Notes: generated from the letters alone by a model not told the origin. 64,000 bases of DNA from Spirulina major PCC 6313 (GCF_001890765.1 NZ_KV878783.1:3500771-3564770); one strand, 5' to 3'; positions 1-8,826 are shown, counted from the first letter of the stretch. Numbers and translations: made by a program.

Positions 1-745
1 ACATTTCTAAGTCTTGGCCCTTCGTCCAGAAATTTTCTGAAGCATTGGCGATCGCTTTGCGCACCTGCACCGCCCCCATTTGCTCATCGGCGAACATTGG
101 CATCACATGGCGCAACAAATCCCGCCCCACCAGCGCATCGGCATCAAACACCGCAATCACATCGCGATCAATTTGGGGGATGATTTGGTTTAACGCACCG
201 GACTTACCGCCGCCCGCATTGGGGGGACGATGCACCACCTGGAGTTGAGGAATTTCCTGGGCGAGGCGATCGAGAATTTCCGGGGTGCGATCGGTGCTGG
301 CATCGTCGATGATCCAAACATCGTAGTGGGTTTGGGGATAGTCCACGGCACACAGTTGACGCACCAGACGTTCTACCACTGCTTCTTCATTTTTGGCCGC
401 CACCACCAACGCCACCGACGACGCAGTGGCGAGGTGGTCATCGGTTAAAGGTTGGGGCTGGGCTTGGGGTTTTGCCAAGGTGAGGCGGAGAATATTCACC
501 CCGATAATGCCCGTGAGTGCCACCACGAGCCAAATGCCCCAAGACACCAAATGAAGTGCGATCACACTACCCCAGATCATCATCAGGGTGACGGCGGCTT
601 TCTTGCGTCGGCCAGCATTACCCCGGAAAAAATCGCTGCGAAAGTCTTCTTCATCGCTGTCGGGGTCTGACCAATCGGGCAAGATTGCCGCGAGGGGATC
701 GGAATCGTCATTGGAATCAGGGGTTTGCCAAGGGTGTTCTGCCAT
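1..745 (-). CDS. Family 2 glycosyltransferase, membrane-anchored (3' end outside window)
   Basis: The reading frame starts at ATG 745 on the minus strand and stays open to the window edge, so only about 248 N-terminal residues are visible. After an acidic, soluble N-terminus of about 55 residues there is a hydrophobic stretch (about residues 60-85), then a GT-A fold: VALVVAAKNEE opens the nucleotide-sugar site, WIIDDASTD follows, and FDADA supplies the DxD metal site. Layout and N-terminal style resemble the cyanobacterial monoglucosyldiacylglycerol synthase (Sll1377/MgdA type), which makes the glucolipid precursor of thylakoid galactolipids. That assignment is inference, because the acceptor half of the enzyme is missing; a different GT2 lipid or polysaccharide transferase is possible. 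Confidence 0.85.
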   Translation of the reverse strand, partial: MAEHPWQTPDSNDDSDPLAAILPDWSDPDSDEEDFRSDFFRGNAGRRKKAAVTLMMIWGSVIALHLVSWGIWLVVALTGIIGVNILRLTLAKPQAQPQPLTDDHLATASSVALVVAAKNEEAVVERLVRQLCAVDYPQTHYDVWIIDDASTDRTPEILDRLAQEIPQLQVVHRPPNAGGGKSGALNQIIPQIDRDVIAVFDADALVGRDLLRHVMPMFADEQMGAVQVRKAIANASENFWTKGQDLEM

Positions 746-946
746 TGTTTAACGCAATAAAAGGCATGATCCGGCAGGTTGATTGATTCAAACATCAAGG
801 CGGGTAGCCGGTTTTAATGTCTTATTGTAGCGAGGGTTGTTACAATTTCTAGCGAAATCTTACGATAGGTGGCGTTTAGTCTCGATTACTCTAAGGCGAA
901 ATTGAGGGCAAGTGTGGCGCGTGGAGTCCTGAACAATCACCGACGG

Positions 947-970
947 GAGAGGGCGCGATCGCACCCTCTC
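947..970. repeat. HIP1-centred stem-loop in a divergent spacer
   Basis: GAGAGGG (947-953) pairs with CCCTCTC (964-970) around a loop that contains GCGATCGC. The spacer 746-1022 separates the minus-strand glycosyltransferase from the plus-strand gene at 1023, so both promoters should lie here. No convincing -10/-35 pair was seen. A similar HIP1-centred hairpin lies at 8793-8826. Confidence 0.5.
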
Positions 971-1022
971 TACCATGAATTTTTAAATACAAAACTATTT
1001 TGATGAGGATTTTAAAACAACT

Positions 1023-2243
1023 ATGATGATCCAAACTTGGGTGTGGACGGGGTGTTTAGGAGTCGGATCAATCCTGTGGGTTGAAATCATCCGCGATCTT
1101 TACCATTGGCTCGCCCATCAATGGCAACCCCTGTATAAACTCCACGGCTGGCATCATCGGGTGTTTCGTCCGGATTTATCGGTGATCAGCCCTGAGATCT
1201 ATCGCCAAGCCCATTGGTATAACGATCTACCGGAATCCTTGGTGATGTTGCTGTTCAGCCTTGCGCCTTGGTGGCTGGCGTTGCAGTGGGTGTTGCCGTA
1301 CCCTTGGCTGGCGGGAGTGGGGTCGCTCTATACGGGGGTGTTTTTGCTGGGGGCGATCGCACGGGGTGCGGGGGTTGCCTATGCCGATGAACTCACCGAT
1401 CTCACCCATCGCCCTGGCCCCTTTCCCACCCATCCCGCCCCCTGGTTCGTCAATCGCACCTACCATTGGCGGCATCACTTCGACGACCAAAATGCCTATT
1501 TTTGCGGCACACTCACCCTCATTGACAAACTCATGGGTACAGCACTCTCCCTCAAAGGCAAACGCATCGCCGTCACGGGCGCATCGGGAACCCTCGGCCG
1601 GGCGCTCTTGCTACACCTCAAAGCACGGGGCGCGAAAGTGATCGCCCTCAGTTCTGGCACAACGCCGATTACCCTACCCGGTGAGACAGAACCGTTGCCC
1701 CTGGTGACGTGGCAAGTGGGCCAAGAAGATGACCTGCAAGCGCATTTGGAGAAAGTAGATATTTTGCTGCTCAATCATGGGGTGAATGTTCACGGGGCGC
1801 GAGATCAAGGGGCGATCGCAACCTCCTACGAAGTGAATGCCTTTTCTAGTTGGCGCTTGTTGGAACTCTTTTTAACCACGGTGACAACGAATAAAGCGAT
1901 CGCCACCAAAGAAGTCTGGCTCAACACCTCCGAAGCCGAGGTCAATCCAGCTTTTAGTCCCCTCTATGAATTGAGCAAGCGCACCCTGGGCGACCTGATC
2001 ACCCTGCGGCGGTTAGATTCCCCCTGTGTGATTCGTAAACTCATTTTGGGGCCGTTTAAAAGTGAGTTGAACCCGGTGGGGGTGATGTCGGCGGATTGGG
2101 TGGCGCGGCAAATTGTCGCCTTAGCGGTGCGGGATGTGCGCAATATTATCGTCACGATTAACCCATTAACCTATCTGCTCTATCCCGTGAAGGAGGTGGC
2201 GCGATCGCTCTACTTCCGGCTGTTCACGCGGTCGTCTGGGTAG
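1023..2243 (+). CDS. Fatty-acid-hydroxylase-like / short-chain dehydrogenase fusion
   Basis: A 406-residue two-domain protein. The N-terminal half (about 1-175) is hydrophobic and carries histidine clusters typical of the sterol desaturase/fatty acid hydroxylase superfamily: HGWHH, and HWRHH near residue 145. The C-terminal half is an SDR with the nucleotide motif TGASGTLG, the LNHGVN strand and the catalytic YxxxK in YELSK. Family knowledge: this arrangement occurs in cyanobacteria and is annotated as a bifunctional sterol desaturase/SDR; the substrate is not established. The start ATG is followed at once by a second ATG, and both give essentially the same protein. The gene stands alone. The hydroxylase half has fewer visible His boxes than the canonical eight-histidine set, so it may be degenerate or may bind its metal differently. 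Confidence 0.8.
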   Translation: MMIQTWVWTGCLGVGSILWVEIIRDLYHWLAHQWQPLYKLHGWHHRVFRPDLSVISPEIYRQAHWYNDLPESLVMLLFSLAPWWLALQWVLPYPWLAGVGSLYTGVFLLGAIARGAGVAYADELTDLTHRPGPFPTHPAPWFVNRTYHWRHHFDDQNAYFCGTLTLIDKLMGTALSLKGKRIAVTGASGTLGRALLLHLKARGAKVIALSSGTTPITLPGETEPLPLVTWQVGQEDDLQAHLEKVDILLLNHGVNVHGARDQGAIATSYEVNAFSSWRLLELFLTTVTTNKAIATKEVWLNTSEAEVNPAFSPLYELSKRTLGDLITLRRLDSPCVIRKLILGPFKSELNPVGVMSADWVARQIVALAVRDVRNIIVTINPLTYLLYPVKEVARSLYFRLFTRSSG

Positions 2244-2285
2244 CCCGGTTTTGCCCTCATTCCCGGCCCTTCTCCCATGGTCTAC

Positions 2286-2447
2286 TGTCGCGGCACAGCT
2301 AAAATAGTGCTTCATCGTAGGGTGATTAGGTAGGGTGATTAGGTAGGGTGATTAGGCGGCTTAAAATCCCGCCATCACTTTAAAATCCCGCTATCACTAC
2401 AATCCGACAATCCGCCGTAACCCACTGTTCAAAATATGTCGTGACAC
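2286..2447 (-). repeat. MITE-like dispersed repeat, copy 1
   Basis: The plus strand carries CCGCCGTAACCCAC and ends with TGTCGTGACAC (2437-2447). The reverse complement matches 34118-34236 block by block: GTGGGTTACGGCGGATTG, TTTAAGCCGCCTAA, TCACCCTAC and a GTGTC/GACAC palindromic end. Both copies are intergenic and have no coding capacity. This copy also holds a 13-bp triplet repeat. It is probably a non-autonomous element; the parent transposase is not in the window. Confidence 0.6.
2318..2356. repeat. Three perfect tandem copies of a 13-bp unit
   Basis: TAGGGTGATTAGG occurs three times with no spacing at 2318-2330, 2331-2343 and 2344-2356. The second copy of the host element (34118-34236) has a single equivalent of this block, so the expansion is local and probably arose by slippage. 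Confidence 0.85.
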
Positions 2448-2480
2448 AAAAAGCATCCTCATTCTGAGCATTGACGCTGT

Positions 2481-2614
2481 ACTAGTGGACTGTCTAGCCT
2501 CAGATGGCAAGTAACTTGAAGACTGAGCGAAGTCGAAGTCTGGTGCTCCGGGGTTCGACGACCCTCACCCCTCTGGATAACAACTCACCTTTTTAAGCTA
2601 GACAAGACACTAGT
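2481..2614. repeat. Small inverted-repeat element, MITE-like
   Basis: ACTAGTGGACTGTCTAGC (2481-2498) is matched in inverted orientation by 2597-2614, reading ACTAGTGTCTTGTCTAGC on the minus strand (15 of 18 positions). The 134-bp unit has no ORF. Its right end overlaps the TAG stop codon (2610-2612) of the DUF4335 gene, so the element either supplied that stop or inserted exactly there. It lies about 30 bp from the other MITE-like repeat. Confidence 0.55.
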
Positions 2615-3962
2615 TGAGATTTTCAAGAAAGGTTTGCACATCGCCACTTTGATCCAAAATCAGCCGAATCTCTGCGGATTTTACCCCTTGGAGGGGTGAC
2701 ACAAACACTTCTCCGAGGCGGGGCATGGGAGTGCGGTTTAAATAGTCAGCCGATGTGGGGCCTAAGGGAATTAAGCGTTGAATTGAACCGTCCGGGTTGA
2801 GGCGCAGACGGTATTCAATGGCTTGGTTGAGGGTGTCGGGCGGTTGCCAGCGGGGTTGAAAATAGGCGCGGACTTCGCCGACTTGGGGAATGTCGTTGAA
2901 GGGGAGGGAGGATGAGTCGGCATTGGGGGCGGGGTTGGCGCGACTGGTGGCGGGGCGATCGCTGGCGTTGCGATCGCCTTGGGCGGGTGCTGTGGCGATG
3001 GAAGGGGTGGAGGTTGCGCCGAGGGGGGGGAGGTTAGCCGGCAGTCTTGGGGGCGTACTGGGAACTGGAGGGGGCGGAGACGATGGAGAGCGTTGGGGTT
3101 CTGGGGCTGAGGTTGCGGTGGATGATGGGCTGGTGTTGGCTTCAGACTGTGGGGAAGCAGAGGGGGGGTTAGAATTGCTAGCGCGAGAGGGCGCGATCGC
3201 CGACGGCGGCAAGGGGCGAGGGGGGCGATCCACTCCCGTAGGGGGGAGAACGGTGGTGAGGGTGTCTAGTTCGCCGGGAAGAGTGGGGGTGGCAAGGGGA
3301 GACGGAGCCGGATCGGGCGCGGGGGGCAAGACATCGCGGTCTGAATCTGACGACGCAACTTCGGGGGCGGTGGGTTCGGAGGAAATGACCGTGTTCGGGG
3401 CTTGGGAGGCATTGAAGTAGAGGGCGGCGGTGGTGAGGGCGATCGCGCCCACGGCCACCGCTGCGGCAGTTTTTGTCCAGGCAGGCAACAGGGCATCATC
3501 CGAGGGAAGAATGGGTAACTGTTGGAGTTCACCTTGGAAGGTTTCCAGCACCGTCACCAAGTCCGACAACTGGGTCACATTCAAATCCACCACCGGCTGC
3601 GAACTTTTCACCGTTTCGTGACCCACATAAAACTGATGCTGCAAAAGACTATGGGGAGTCAGGGTGAGATCTGCGCCGGGCATGGCGATCGCCTTGTTTT
3701 CCAGAGACAGGTGATGGGGCGCACTGGCAAGGAGCGTTTCCTGGACATAGGTTTGCACAACCGTACAAATCTGTTCTAGTTGGGACCCGTTCCCCCAGAT
3801 TTTGATCGGCTCCGGTTCAGGATTGCGCGGATCATCGAGTTGGAGTTCAAACTGGAGATCCGTCACCACGGGGCGTTTTTGCCAGCGCGAGAGGGGCGAT
3901 CGCAACGCAGTGATCACCAACGTACAAGTGGGCAGCGGATAGCGGCGAGTAAGCTTCAACAT
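2610..3962 (-). CDS. DUF4335 family protein
   Basis: About 450 residues. The ATG at 3962 is chosen over an upstream TTG because it gives MLKLTRRYPLPTC, which starts directly at the first predicted strand. The N-terminal 160 residues form the DUF4335 domain, recognised from its beta-rich pattern, then there is one membrane segment (about residues 165-190, alanine-rich), then a long low-complexity Pro/Ser/Ala linker, and a compact C-terminal domain of about 100 residues ending in DVQTFLENLN. Function is unknown. The next gene upstream, DUF3038, lies 24 bp away in the same direction; the two families are neighbours in many cyanobacteria, which suggests they work together. The C-terminus coincides with an inverted-repeat element. 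Confidence 0.8.
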   Translation of the reverse strand: MLKLTRRYPLPTCTLVITALRSPLSRWQKRPVVTDLQFELQLDDPRNPEPEPIKIWGNGSQLEQICTVVQTYVQETLLASAPHHLSLENKAIAMPGADLTLTPHSLLQHQFYVGHETVKSSQPVVDLNVTQLSDLVTVLETFQGELQQLPILPSDDALLPAWTKTAAAVAVGAIALTTAALYFNASQAPNTVISSEPTAPEVASSDSDRDVLPPAPDPAPSPLATPTLPGELDTLTTVLPPTGVDRPPRPLPPSAIAPSRASNSNPPSASPQSEANTSPSSTATSAPEPQRSPSSPPPPVPSTPPRLPANLPPLGATSTPSIATAPAQGDRNASDRPATSRANPAPNADSSSLPFNDIPQVGEVRAYFQPRWQPPDTLNQAIEYRLRLNPDGSIQRLIPLGPTSADYLNRTPMPRLGEVFVSPLQGVKSAEIRLILDQSGDVQTFLENLN

Positions 3963-3986
3963 AAGTAGTCTGGGCAAAACATCCCC

Positions 3987-4574
3987 TTAGGATGCGGCTT
4001 GGTCAAAGAGGGCGAGCCAAAGGCGGCGATGGCCATTAGCCGTACTGTAAAACAACAGATCAATCAGTAACTTAAACGCTAATTGCATCAGACTTTCCGG
4101 CGAGGGCAACACCGCTTCATCCATCCGCTCTTGATAGGTATTACTGAACTGGTCGATATAATCCCCCAACAGTGCCGCCCGCGTCGGGTCTTTGTGCTGC
4201 TGGGTCATTTGTTCAAGCAGGGAGACACCGCGCCGGATGCGGCTGTGGTGCAGCGTCGCTAAGTGACAGATGATCAGCACGAGCGATCGCGCCTCCTCCA
4301 CATCTAGCTTCTTTCGCCCTCCGGAGCTTTTGCGCTGAGGATTGGCCTGGCGCAACCGCCACAGGGCAACGCGATCGCCCACCATCGCCGTCAACCCCAA
4401 CTCCTCCGCCGCCCGCAGCGTATCCTCCGACCCTGCCCCCGTCAACGCCTCTAGGGCCAACAGCAACAGATCCAAATGGGTCTTCATGTTTTCCAACTCC
4501 CCGCCCGCCAACTCGCGGCACAGGAGTAAATCAGACGCAGCCGTGGACACCTTAATTTCGGACTTCACAGGCAC
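3987..4574 (-). CDS. DUF3038 family protein
   Basis: 195 residues from a GTG start; no in-frame ATG lies near enough upstream. Soluble, largely helical protein with the conserved stretch ALEALTGAGSEDTLRAAEELGL and the C-terminal LAFKLLIDLLFYST. Family of unknown function restricted to cyanobacteria. It is the first gene of a two-gene unit with the DUF4335 protein (24-bp gap). No catalytic motif is visible. The assignment rests on family resemblance and on the characteristic neighbour. Confidence 0.8.
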   Translation of the reverse strand: MPVKSEIKVSTAASDLLLCRELAGGELENMKTHLDLLLLALEALTGAGSEDTLRAAEELGLTAMVGDRVALWRLRQANPQRKSSGGRKKLDVEEARSLVLIICHLATLHHSRIRRGVSLLEQMTQQHKDPTRAALLGDYIDQFSNTYQERMDEAVLPSPESLMQLAFKLLIDLLFYSTANGHRRLWLALFDQAAS

Positions 4575-4980
4575 AAAACACAGAGCAGAAATGAACGATG
4601 GGCAATCCTGAGAAGACCCATTAATTGAAGTCTAAGGGATTGGGGTATGGATTGTTCGCGTGGTATAGTTTCTATTGTCATACTAAGTGATGATTCAACA
4701 CCGCCCAGATCTGCAAGCCAACACAGTTGTGCAGCTTGGTCTGTCCCCACGGACTCCTGAGAGCGGGCAAAAGTTTCTACAGCATCTTCACGCAATACCA
4801 TCACAAACACTGAGTTTCCATGAATTTGGTTGTTAAGCCCTGGGACTCTTGTCCATTCTTTAACGACAGCGATCAGCATCGAGGTTCCGCACAATTTTAC
4901 GGTCAACCTAGTTTTGGATTGAATCGTTACCCCCAGCGCTTAGGGAGTGGATCTCCCTGTGATCCTACCGGAGAGAATTC
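4575..4980. other. Divergent spacer, no gene
   Basis: 406 bp between the DUF3038 gene (minus) and the phosphatase gene (plus). The only longer frame (minus, 4565-4906) shows no recognisable domain and runs through the promoter side of both genes, so I treat it as spurious. The last bases before 4981 hold a purine-rich ribosome site (GGAGAG). No reliable promoter could be assigned. Confidence 0.5.
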
Positions 4981-6639
4981 ATGAGTCAGGCACGCTCCAA
5001 AAAACTAAAGTTGATGGTAGTAGACGATGAACCCGATAATCTAGACCTGCTGTTTAGAACGTTTCGTCGTGACTTTAAAGTCTTTAAAGCAGATGGAGCC
5101 GTCAGCGCTTTAGAACTGTTAGATACCGAGGGGGAAATGGCCGTGATCATCTCCGATCAACGGATGCCGGTGATGAATGGCACCGAATTTTTAAGCAAAA
5201 CCGTCGATCGTTTCCCCGAAACCATCCGCATCCTCCTCACTGGCTACACCGATGTAGAAGACCTCGTTGATGCGATCAACTCCGGTAAGGTGTTCAAATA
5301 CATCACCAAGCCCTGGAATCCGGAGAACCTGAAGACCGTTGTTCAGCAAGCCTCGGAAACCTATCAAGTCCTCAAGCAGCGCACCAACGAACTCCGCCGC
5401 GCTCTCCGCCGCGAAGAAATTCTCAACGTCGTCACCAGCAGCATTCGCGAATCCCTCGATTACCAAAATATGTTGCGGGCGATCACCAAGACCATTGGCG
5501 AAAACTTTGTGGCCGCAACGACAATCCTCCGACCCGTTGAGGCCGGGGCTTTGCTCAATGAAACCTATGAATATCCAGAAGGTGCGATCGCCAGTGACCA
5601 AGCTCAAGACCTAATCGCCAAAGTCATCGACACCGGCCAGAGCCAAATCCTCGACAACAGCGAGCAAGAATCCGTCGAACTCGCCATCCCCCTCACCGTT
5701 CAACAACAAATCCTGGCAGTCATTTATCTCCACCATCGTGATGGCGATCATCTCCCCACCTCCAACGATGTCCAACTCCTGGAATCCGTCGCCGAACAAG
5801 CTGCGATCGCCATCTCCCAAGCCCGCCTCTACCAGCGCACCCAACAACAAGCCGAAAAAATGCGCGCCGAACTCGAAGTGGCCCGCCAAATTCAGCACAA
5901 CCTCCTACGCCAGAGTTGGGGCGACACCGGCAGCGTCACCGTCCAAGCGAGTTGCTACCCCGCCCGCGAAGTCGGCGGCGACTTCTTTGAAGTCTACGTC
6001 CACCCCCAAGGCGATGTCTGGCTGGCCGTCGGCGATGTCTCCGGCAAAGGCGTACCCGCCGCCCTCTTCATGGCCAGCGCAATTTCCATCCTGCGTCGCG
6101 AACTCGCCCAAGAGATCTCCCCCGAACCCGAAACTGTCCTGCGCAACCTCAACACCACCATGAATGAAGACCTATTCAGTACCAACTGCTTCATCACCAT
6201 GGTCATCGCCCGCTACCGACCCGGCGAACAATGCCTCGCCTATGCCAACGCTGGTCACATTTACCCCATGATTTGGCCCCATCACCAACTTCAGACCGAC
6301 CTAAACTCCAGCCTTGAGCCTAATTACCTCAAAGCGCGGGGCATCCCTGTTGGTATTCTTCCCCAGTGGAAGGGTACAGTAGGAGAAATCACCCTCAATT
6401 CTGGGGATGTTTTTCTGCTGACGAGTGACGGGATCACCGAAGCCACGGTGTCCAAAAACCTCAATGACCAGTCCGAGGCCACACATCAAGGTCAGATGTT
6501 GATGCAGGAAGGACTCTGGTCATTGATCAAACAAAGCTCAAGTGCATTCAACCTTGATAATCTCTTGCAGTGCTTCCGTGAATACACCATCCAAGTCCAA
6601 GAAGACGACCAAACCATGCTCTCGTTGGAGGTTCTGTAA
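4981..6639 (+). CDS. Response regulator with GAF and PP2C/SpoIIE phosphatase domains
   Basis: 552 residues, ATG preceded by GGAG. Order: receiver domain (about 10-125; acidic pair D15/D16, phospho-acceptor D59 in IISDQRMP, Thr in LLTGYTD, Lys in YITKPW), GAF domain (about 150-290), short coiled coil, and an RsbU/SpoIIE-type PP2C domain (about 325-550) with metal-binding GGDFFEV, AVGDVSGKG and LLTSDGITEA. Known for the family: such proteins dephosphorylate an anti-sigma-factor antagonist in response to phosphorylation or a GAF ligand. The next gene, 3 bp downstream, is an RsbW-like kinase, giving a phosphatase-kinase pair. The cognate histidine kinase and STAS target are not adjacent. Confidence 0.92.
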   Translation: MSQARSKKLKLMVVDDEPDNLDLLFRTFRRDFKVFKADGAVSALELLDTEGEMAVIISDQRMPVMNGTEFLSKTVDRFPETIRILLTGYTDVEDLVDAINSGKVFKYITKPWNPENLKTVVQQASETYQVLKQRTNELRRALRREEILNVVTSSIRESLDYQNMLRAITKTIGENFVAATTILRPVEAGALLNETYEYPEGAIASDQAQDLIAKVIDTGQSQILDNSEQESVELAIPLTVQQQILAVIYLHHRDGDHLPTSNDVQLLESVAEQAAIAISQARLYQRTQQQAEKMRAELEVARQIQHNLLRQSWGDTGSVTVQASCYPAREVGGDFFEVYVHPQGDVWLAVGDVSGKGVPAALFMASAISILRRELAQEISPEPETVLRNLNTTMNEDLFSTNCFITMVIARYRPGEQCLAYANAGHIYPMIWPHHQLQTDLNSSLEPNYLKARGIPVGILPQWKGTVGEITLNSGDVFLLTSDGITEATVSKNLNDQSEATHQGQMLMQEGLWSLIKQSSSAFNLDNLLQCFREYTIQVQEDDQTMLSLEVL

Positions 6640-6642
6640 CCC

Positions 6643-7059
6643 ATGAAAACAGAACTACACATCCCCAGTGATTTAAAATTTTTGACCGTTGTAGAGCGCT
6701 GGCTCCTTGACTGTCTGGAACTCGAACTCGGCGACTCCGTCGAATGGCCCCGCCAGTCTAACCGTCTCCGTCTTGCCCTGGTAGAAGCCTACTCCAACGT
6801 CGTGCGCCACGCCCACCGGGAACAATCTCAAATCCCCGTGCTCCTGAGGCTTGAACTGAAAGAGCGCGATATTGCCTTAGAAATTTGGGATCATGGTACT
6901 GGGTATGACCTTGACACCTATCTCCCCCCCAGTCCTGAAGATCGTCAAGAAGGGGGATACGGTTGGCTGATTATGAACCGACTCATGGATAAAGTGGAAT
7001 ATCGCCTCCAAGTTAATGGCCAAAACTGCCTGAAGCTTGAAACGAGCTTATCTGCTTAG
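6643..7059 (+). CDS. RsbW-like anti-sigma factor/serine kinase
   Basis: 138 residues, a bare GHKL ATPase domain. The N box is LALVEAYSNVVRHAH, G1 is WDHGTGYD, and G2 lies in EGGYGWLIM. This is the usual size and layout of HATPase_c_2 anti-sigma kinases, which phosphorylate STAS-domain antagonists. It starts 3 bp after the PP2C phosphatase stop, so the two are almost certainly co-transcribed and translationally coupled, and they should act on the same antagonist in opposite directions. No sigma factor or free STAS protein lies beside them; the nearest STAS proteins in the window are SulP and the sugar-transferase fusion at 61830-62828. Confidence 0.9.
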   Translation: MKTELHIPSDLKFLTVVERWLLDCLELELGDSVEWPRQSNRLRLALVEAYSNVVRHAHREQSQIPVLLRLELKERDIALEIWDHGTGYDLDTYLPPSPEDRQEGGYGWLIMNRLMDKVEYRLQVNGQNCLKLETSLSA

Positions 7060-7263
7060 TGTCCTGCCCAGATGAGGCCCATTAAATAGCGCGACCTCAA
7101 CCCCTTGAATACGACCCAATCTAGAAGACTCCTTTGTGGTCAGGATAAGGAGACTCCACTTTAGCGTGGCTAACGCCCCAAGGCAGAGTTGAGATTGTCG
7201 TTCAGCGTTGATCCCCGTTTTTGCCAGATCTTCAAAAAAAGCGTAGAGATGCGACACCGAGGC

Positions 7264-7299
7264 GTTAACATTTAGCAAACTGGTGTTAACAATTAGCAA
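7264..7299 (+). repeat. Direct repeat abutting the glgA start codon
   Basis: GTTAACATTTAGCAA and GTTAACAATTAGCAA occur at about 7264-7278 and 7285-7299, a 21-bp period (two helical turns), ending one base before the ATG at 7301. No Shine-Dalgarno sequence is present. The spacing suits a regulator binding one face of the helix, or an RNA-binding site in the leader. Confidence 0.6.
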
Positions 7300-7300
7300 T

Positions 7301-8764
7301 ATGAAAATCCTCTTCGTTGCTGCAGAAGTTGCTCCCTTAGCGAAGGTTGGGGGAATGGGTGATGTGGTTGGGACTTTACCCAAGATCCTTCGTCAATTAG
7401 GACATGATGTACGGATCTTTATGCCGTACTACGGGTTTTTGAATCAGATGCTCGACATCCCCGATGAGCCTTTGTGGTGGGGTGATGCGATGCTGCAAAA
7501 ATTCGCGGTCTATGAGACGAAAATGTTGGATGGTGATGTGCCGCTTTACCTGTTTGGGCATCCGGCGTTTGATCCCCATCGGATCTACTACGGGGATGAT
7601 GAAGAGTGGCGCTTTACCTTCTTTGCCAATGGTGCGGCGGAGTTTGCTTGGAATTATTGGAAGCCGGATGTGGTGCATTGTAATGATTGGCATACCGGGA
7701 TGATTCCGGTGTGGATGCATGAAACACCGGATATTAAAACGGTGTTCACGATTCATAACATTGCCTATCAAGGACCATGGCGTTGGAAGCTGGAGCAGTT
7801 TGCTTGGTGTCCGTGGTATATGCAAGGCCATAACACGATGGCGGCGGCGATTCAGTTTGCGGATGTGGTGACGACGGTATCTCCGACCTATGCTCAACAG
7901 ATCCAAACGCCTGCCTATGGGGAGCAATTAAATGGTCTGATGTCGTTTGTGAGTAGTAAGTTACGGGGGATTCTCAACGGGATTGATTTGGAGAGCTATA
8001 ATCCGGTCACCGATCGCTATATTGTGGAAAACTTTACCACCGAGACGTTGGATCTGCGGGTGGAAAATAAAATCGCGCTACAAGAGGAGTTAGGTCTGGA
8101 AATTAATCCGGATCGCTTTTTGGTGGGGATGGTGACGCGCTTGGTGGAGCAGAAGGGGATTGACCTGATTATGCAGGTGATGGATCGCTTTTTGGCTTAT
8201 TCTGATGCGCAGTTTGTGCTGTTGGGGACGGGCGATCGCTACTACGAAACCCAGATGTGGCATCTTGCCTCGCGCTATCCGGGTCGCACCTCGGTTCAGA
8301 TCTTGTATAACGATGGGCTGTCGCGTCGGATCTACGCGGGTAGTGATGTGTTCTTGATGCCATCTCGCTTTGAACCCTGTGGTATTGCTCAAATGCTGGC
8401 GATGCGCTATGGAGCGATCCCGATTGTGCGGCGCACGGGGGGCTTGGTGGATACGGTGAGCCATCATGATCCGATGGGCGAGGCTGGTACTGGCTACTGT
8501 TTTGATCGCTACGAACCCCTGGATTTCTTCACCTCAATGGTGCGGGCATGGGAAGGGTTCCGCTATAAAGAGCAATGGCGAGCTTTGCAACAGCGAGCGA
8601 TGCGGCAGGAGTTTAGCTGGGAAAGTTCAGCGCGAGAATACATCAAGATGTACAAAGAGATTTTAGGTCTTGATCCGATGCAACTGTTACCAGAAGAAAA
8701 GGTAGCGATGGGGATTATTGCCCCCACGCCCACGCCTACGGCTTCTCCGCAATCTCTCGTATAG
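7301..8764 (+). CDS. glgA: Glycogen synthase (ADP-glucose type)
   Basis: 487 residues from ATG 7301; an upstream in-frame GTG at 7283 is disfavoured because GlgA begins [11 protein letters not shown]5 enzyme that elongates alpha-1,4-glucan from ADP-glucose. The N-terminal [10 protein letters not shown] loop binds ADP-glucose; [14 protein letters not shown] and [10 protein letters not shown] are conserved; the C-terminal Rossmann half has VARLVEQKG-like VTRLVEQKG and the catalytic [18 protein letters not shown] followed by RTGGLVDTV. It resembles the cyanobacterial GlgA1 group closely. It is a single gene behind a 240-bp leader that ends in a duplicated motif, and its end is convergent with a chemoreceptor gene. 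Confidence 0.97.
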   Translation: MKILFVAAEVAPLAKVGGMGDVVGTLPKILRQLGHDVRIFMPYYGFLNQMLDIPDEPLWWGDAMLQKFAVYETKMLDGDVPLYLFGHPAFDPHRIYYGDDEEWRFTFFANGAAEFAWNYWKPDVVHCNDWHTGMIPVWMHETPDIKTVFTIHNIAYQGPWRWKLEQFAWCPWYMQGHNTMAAAIQFADVVTTVSPTYAQQIQTPAYGEQLNGLMSFVSSKLRGILNGIDLESYNPVTDRYIVENFTTETLDLRVENKIALQEELGLEINPDRFLVGMVTRLVEQKGIDLIMQVMDRFLAYSDAQFVLLGTGDRYYETQMWHLASRYPGRTSVQILYNDGLSRRIYAGSDVFLMPSRFEPCGIAQMLAMRYGAIPIVRRTGGLVDTVSHHDPMGEAGTGYCFDRYEPLDFFTSMVRAWEGFRYKEQWRALQQRAMRQEFSWESSAREYIKMYKEILGLDPMQLLPEEKVAMGIIAPTPTPTASPQSLV

Positions 8765-8792
8765 TTGGCTGCTCTAAAACGGTGCTGATCTT

Positions 8793-8826
8793 GGCAAGGT
8801 AGGGGGCGATCGCTCCCTACCTTGCC
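8793..8826. terminator. Bidirectional hairpin between convergent genes
   Basis: GGCAAGGTAGGG (8793-8804) pairs perfectly with CCCTACCTTGCC (8815-8826); the loop is a HIP1 octamer. It lies in the 83-bp gap between convergent glgA and the chemoreceptor gene, so it can serve both. There is no U-tract on either side, so it may act as a stabilising 3' structure instead of a classical terminator. Confidence 0.6.

Noticed and set aside
2520-2580. tRNA-like segment (GGGGTTCGACGACCC)
   Set aside because: No acceptor or anticodon arms can be drawn; the segment lies inside the inverted-repeat element.
2890-3420. 176-codon plus-strand frame opposite the DUF4335 gene
   Set aside because: It is the complement of the Pro/Ser-rich linker, is Gly/Val-rich with no domain, and the opposite frame has a known family.
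4565-4906. 113-codon minus frame in the spacer before the phosphatase gene
   Set aside because: No recognisable motif, no good ribosome site, and it would occupy the promoter region of both divergent genes.
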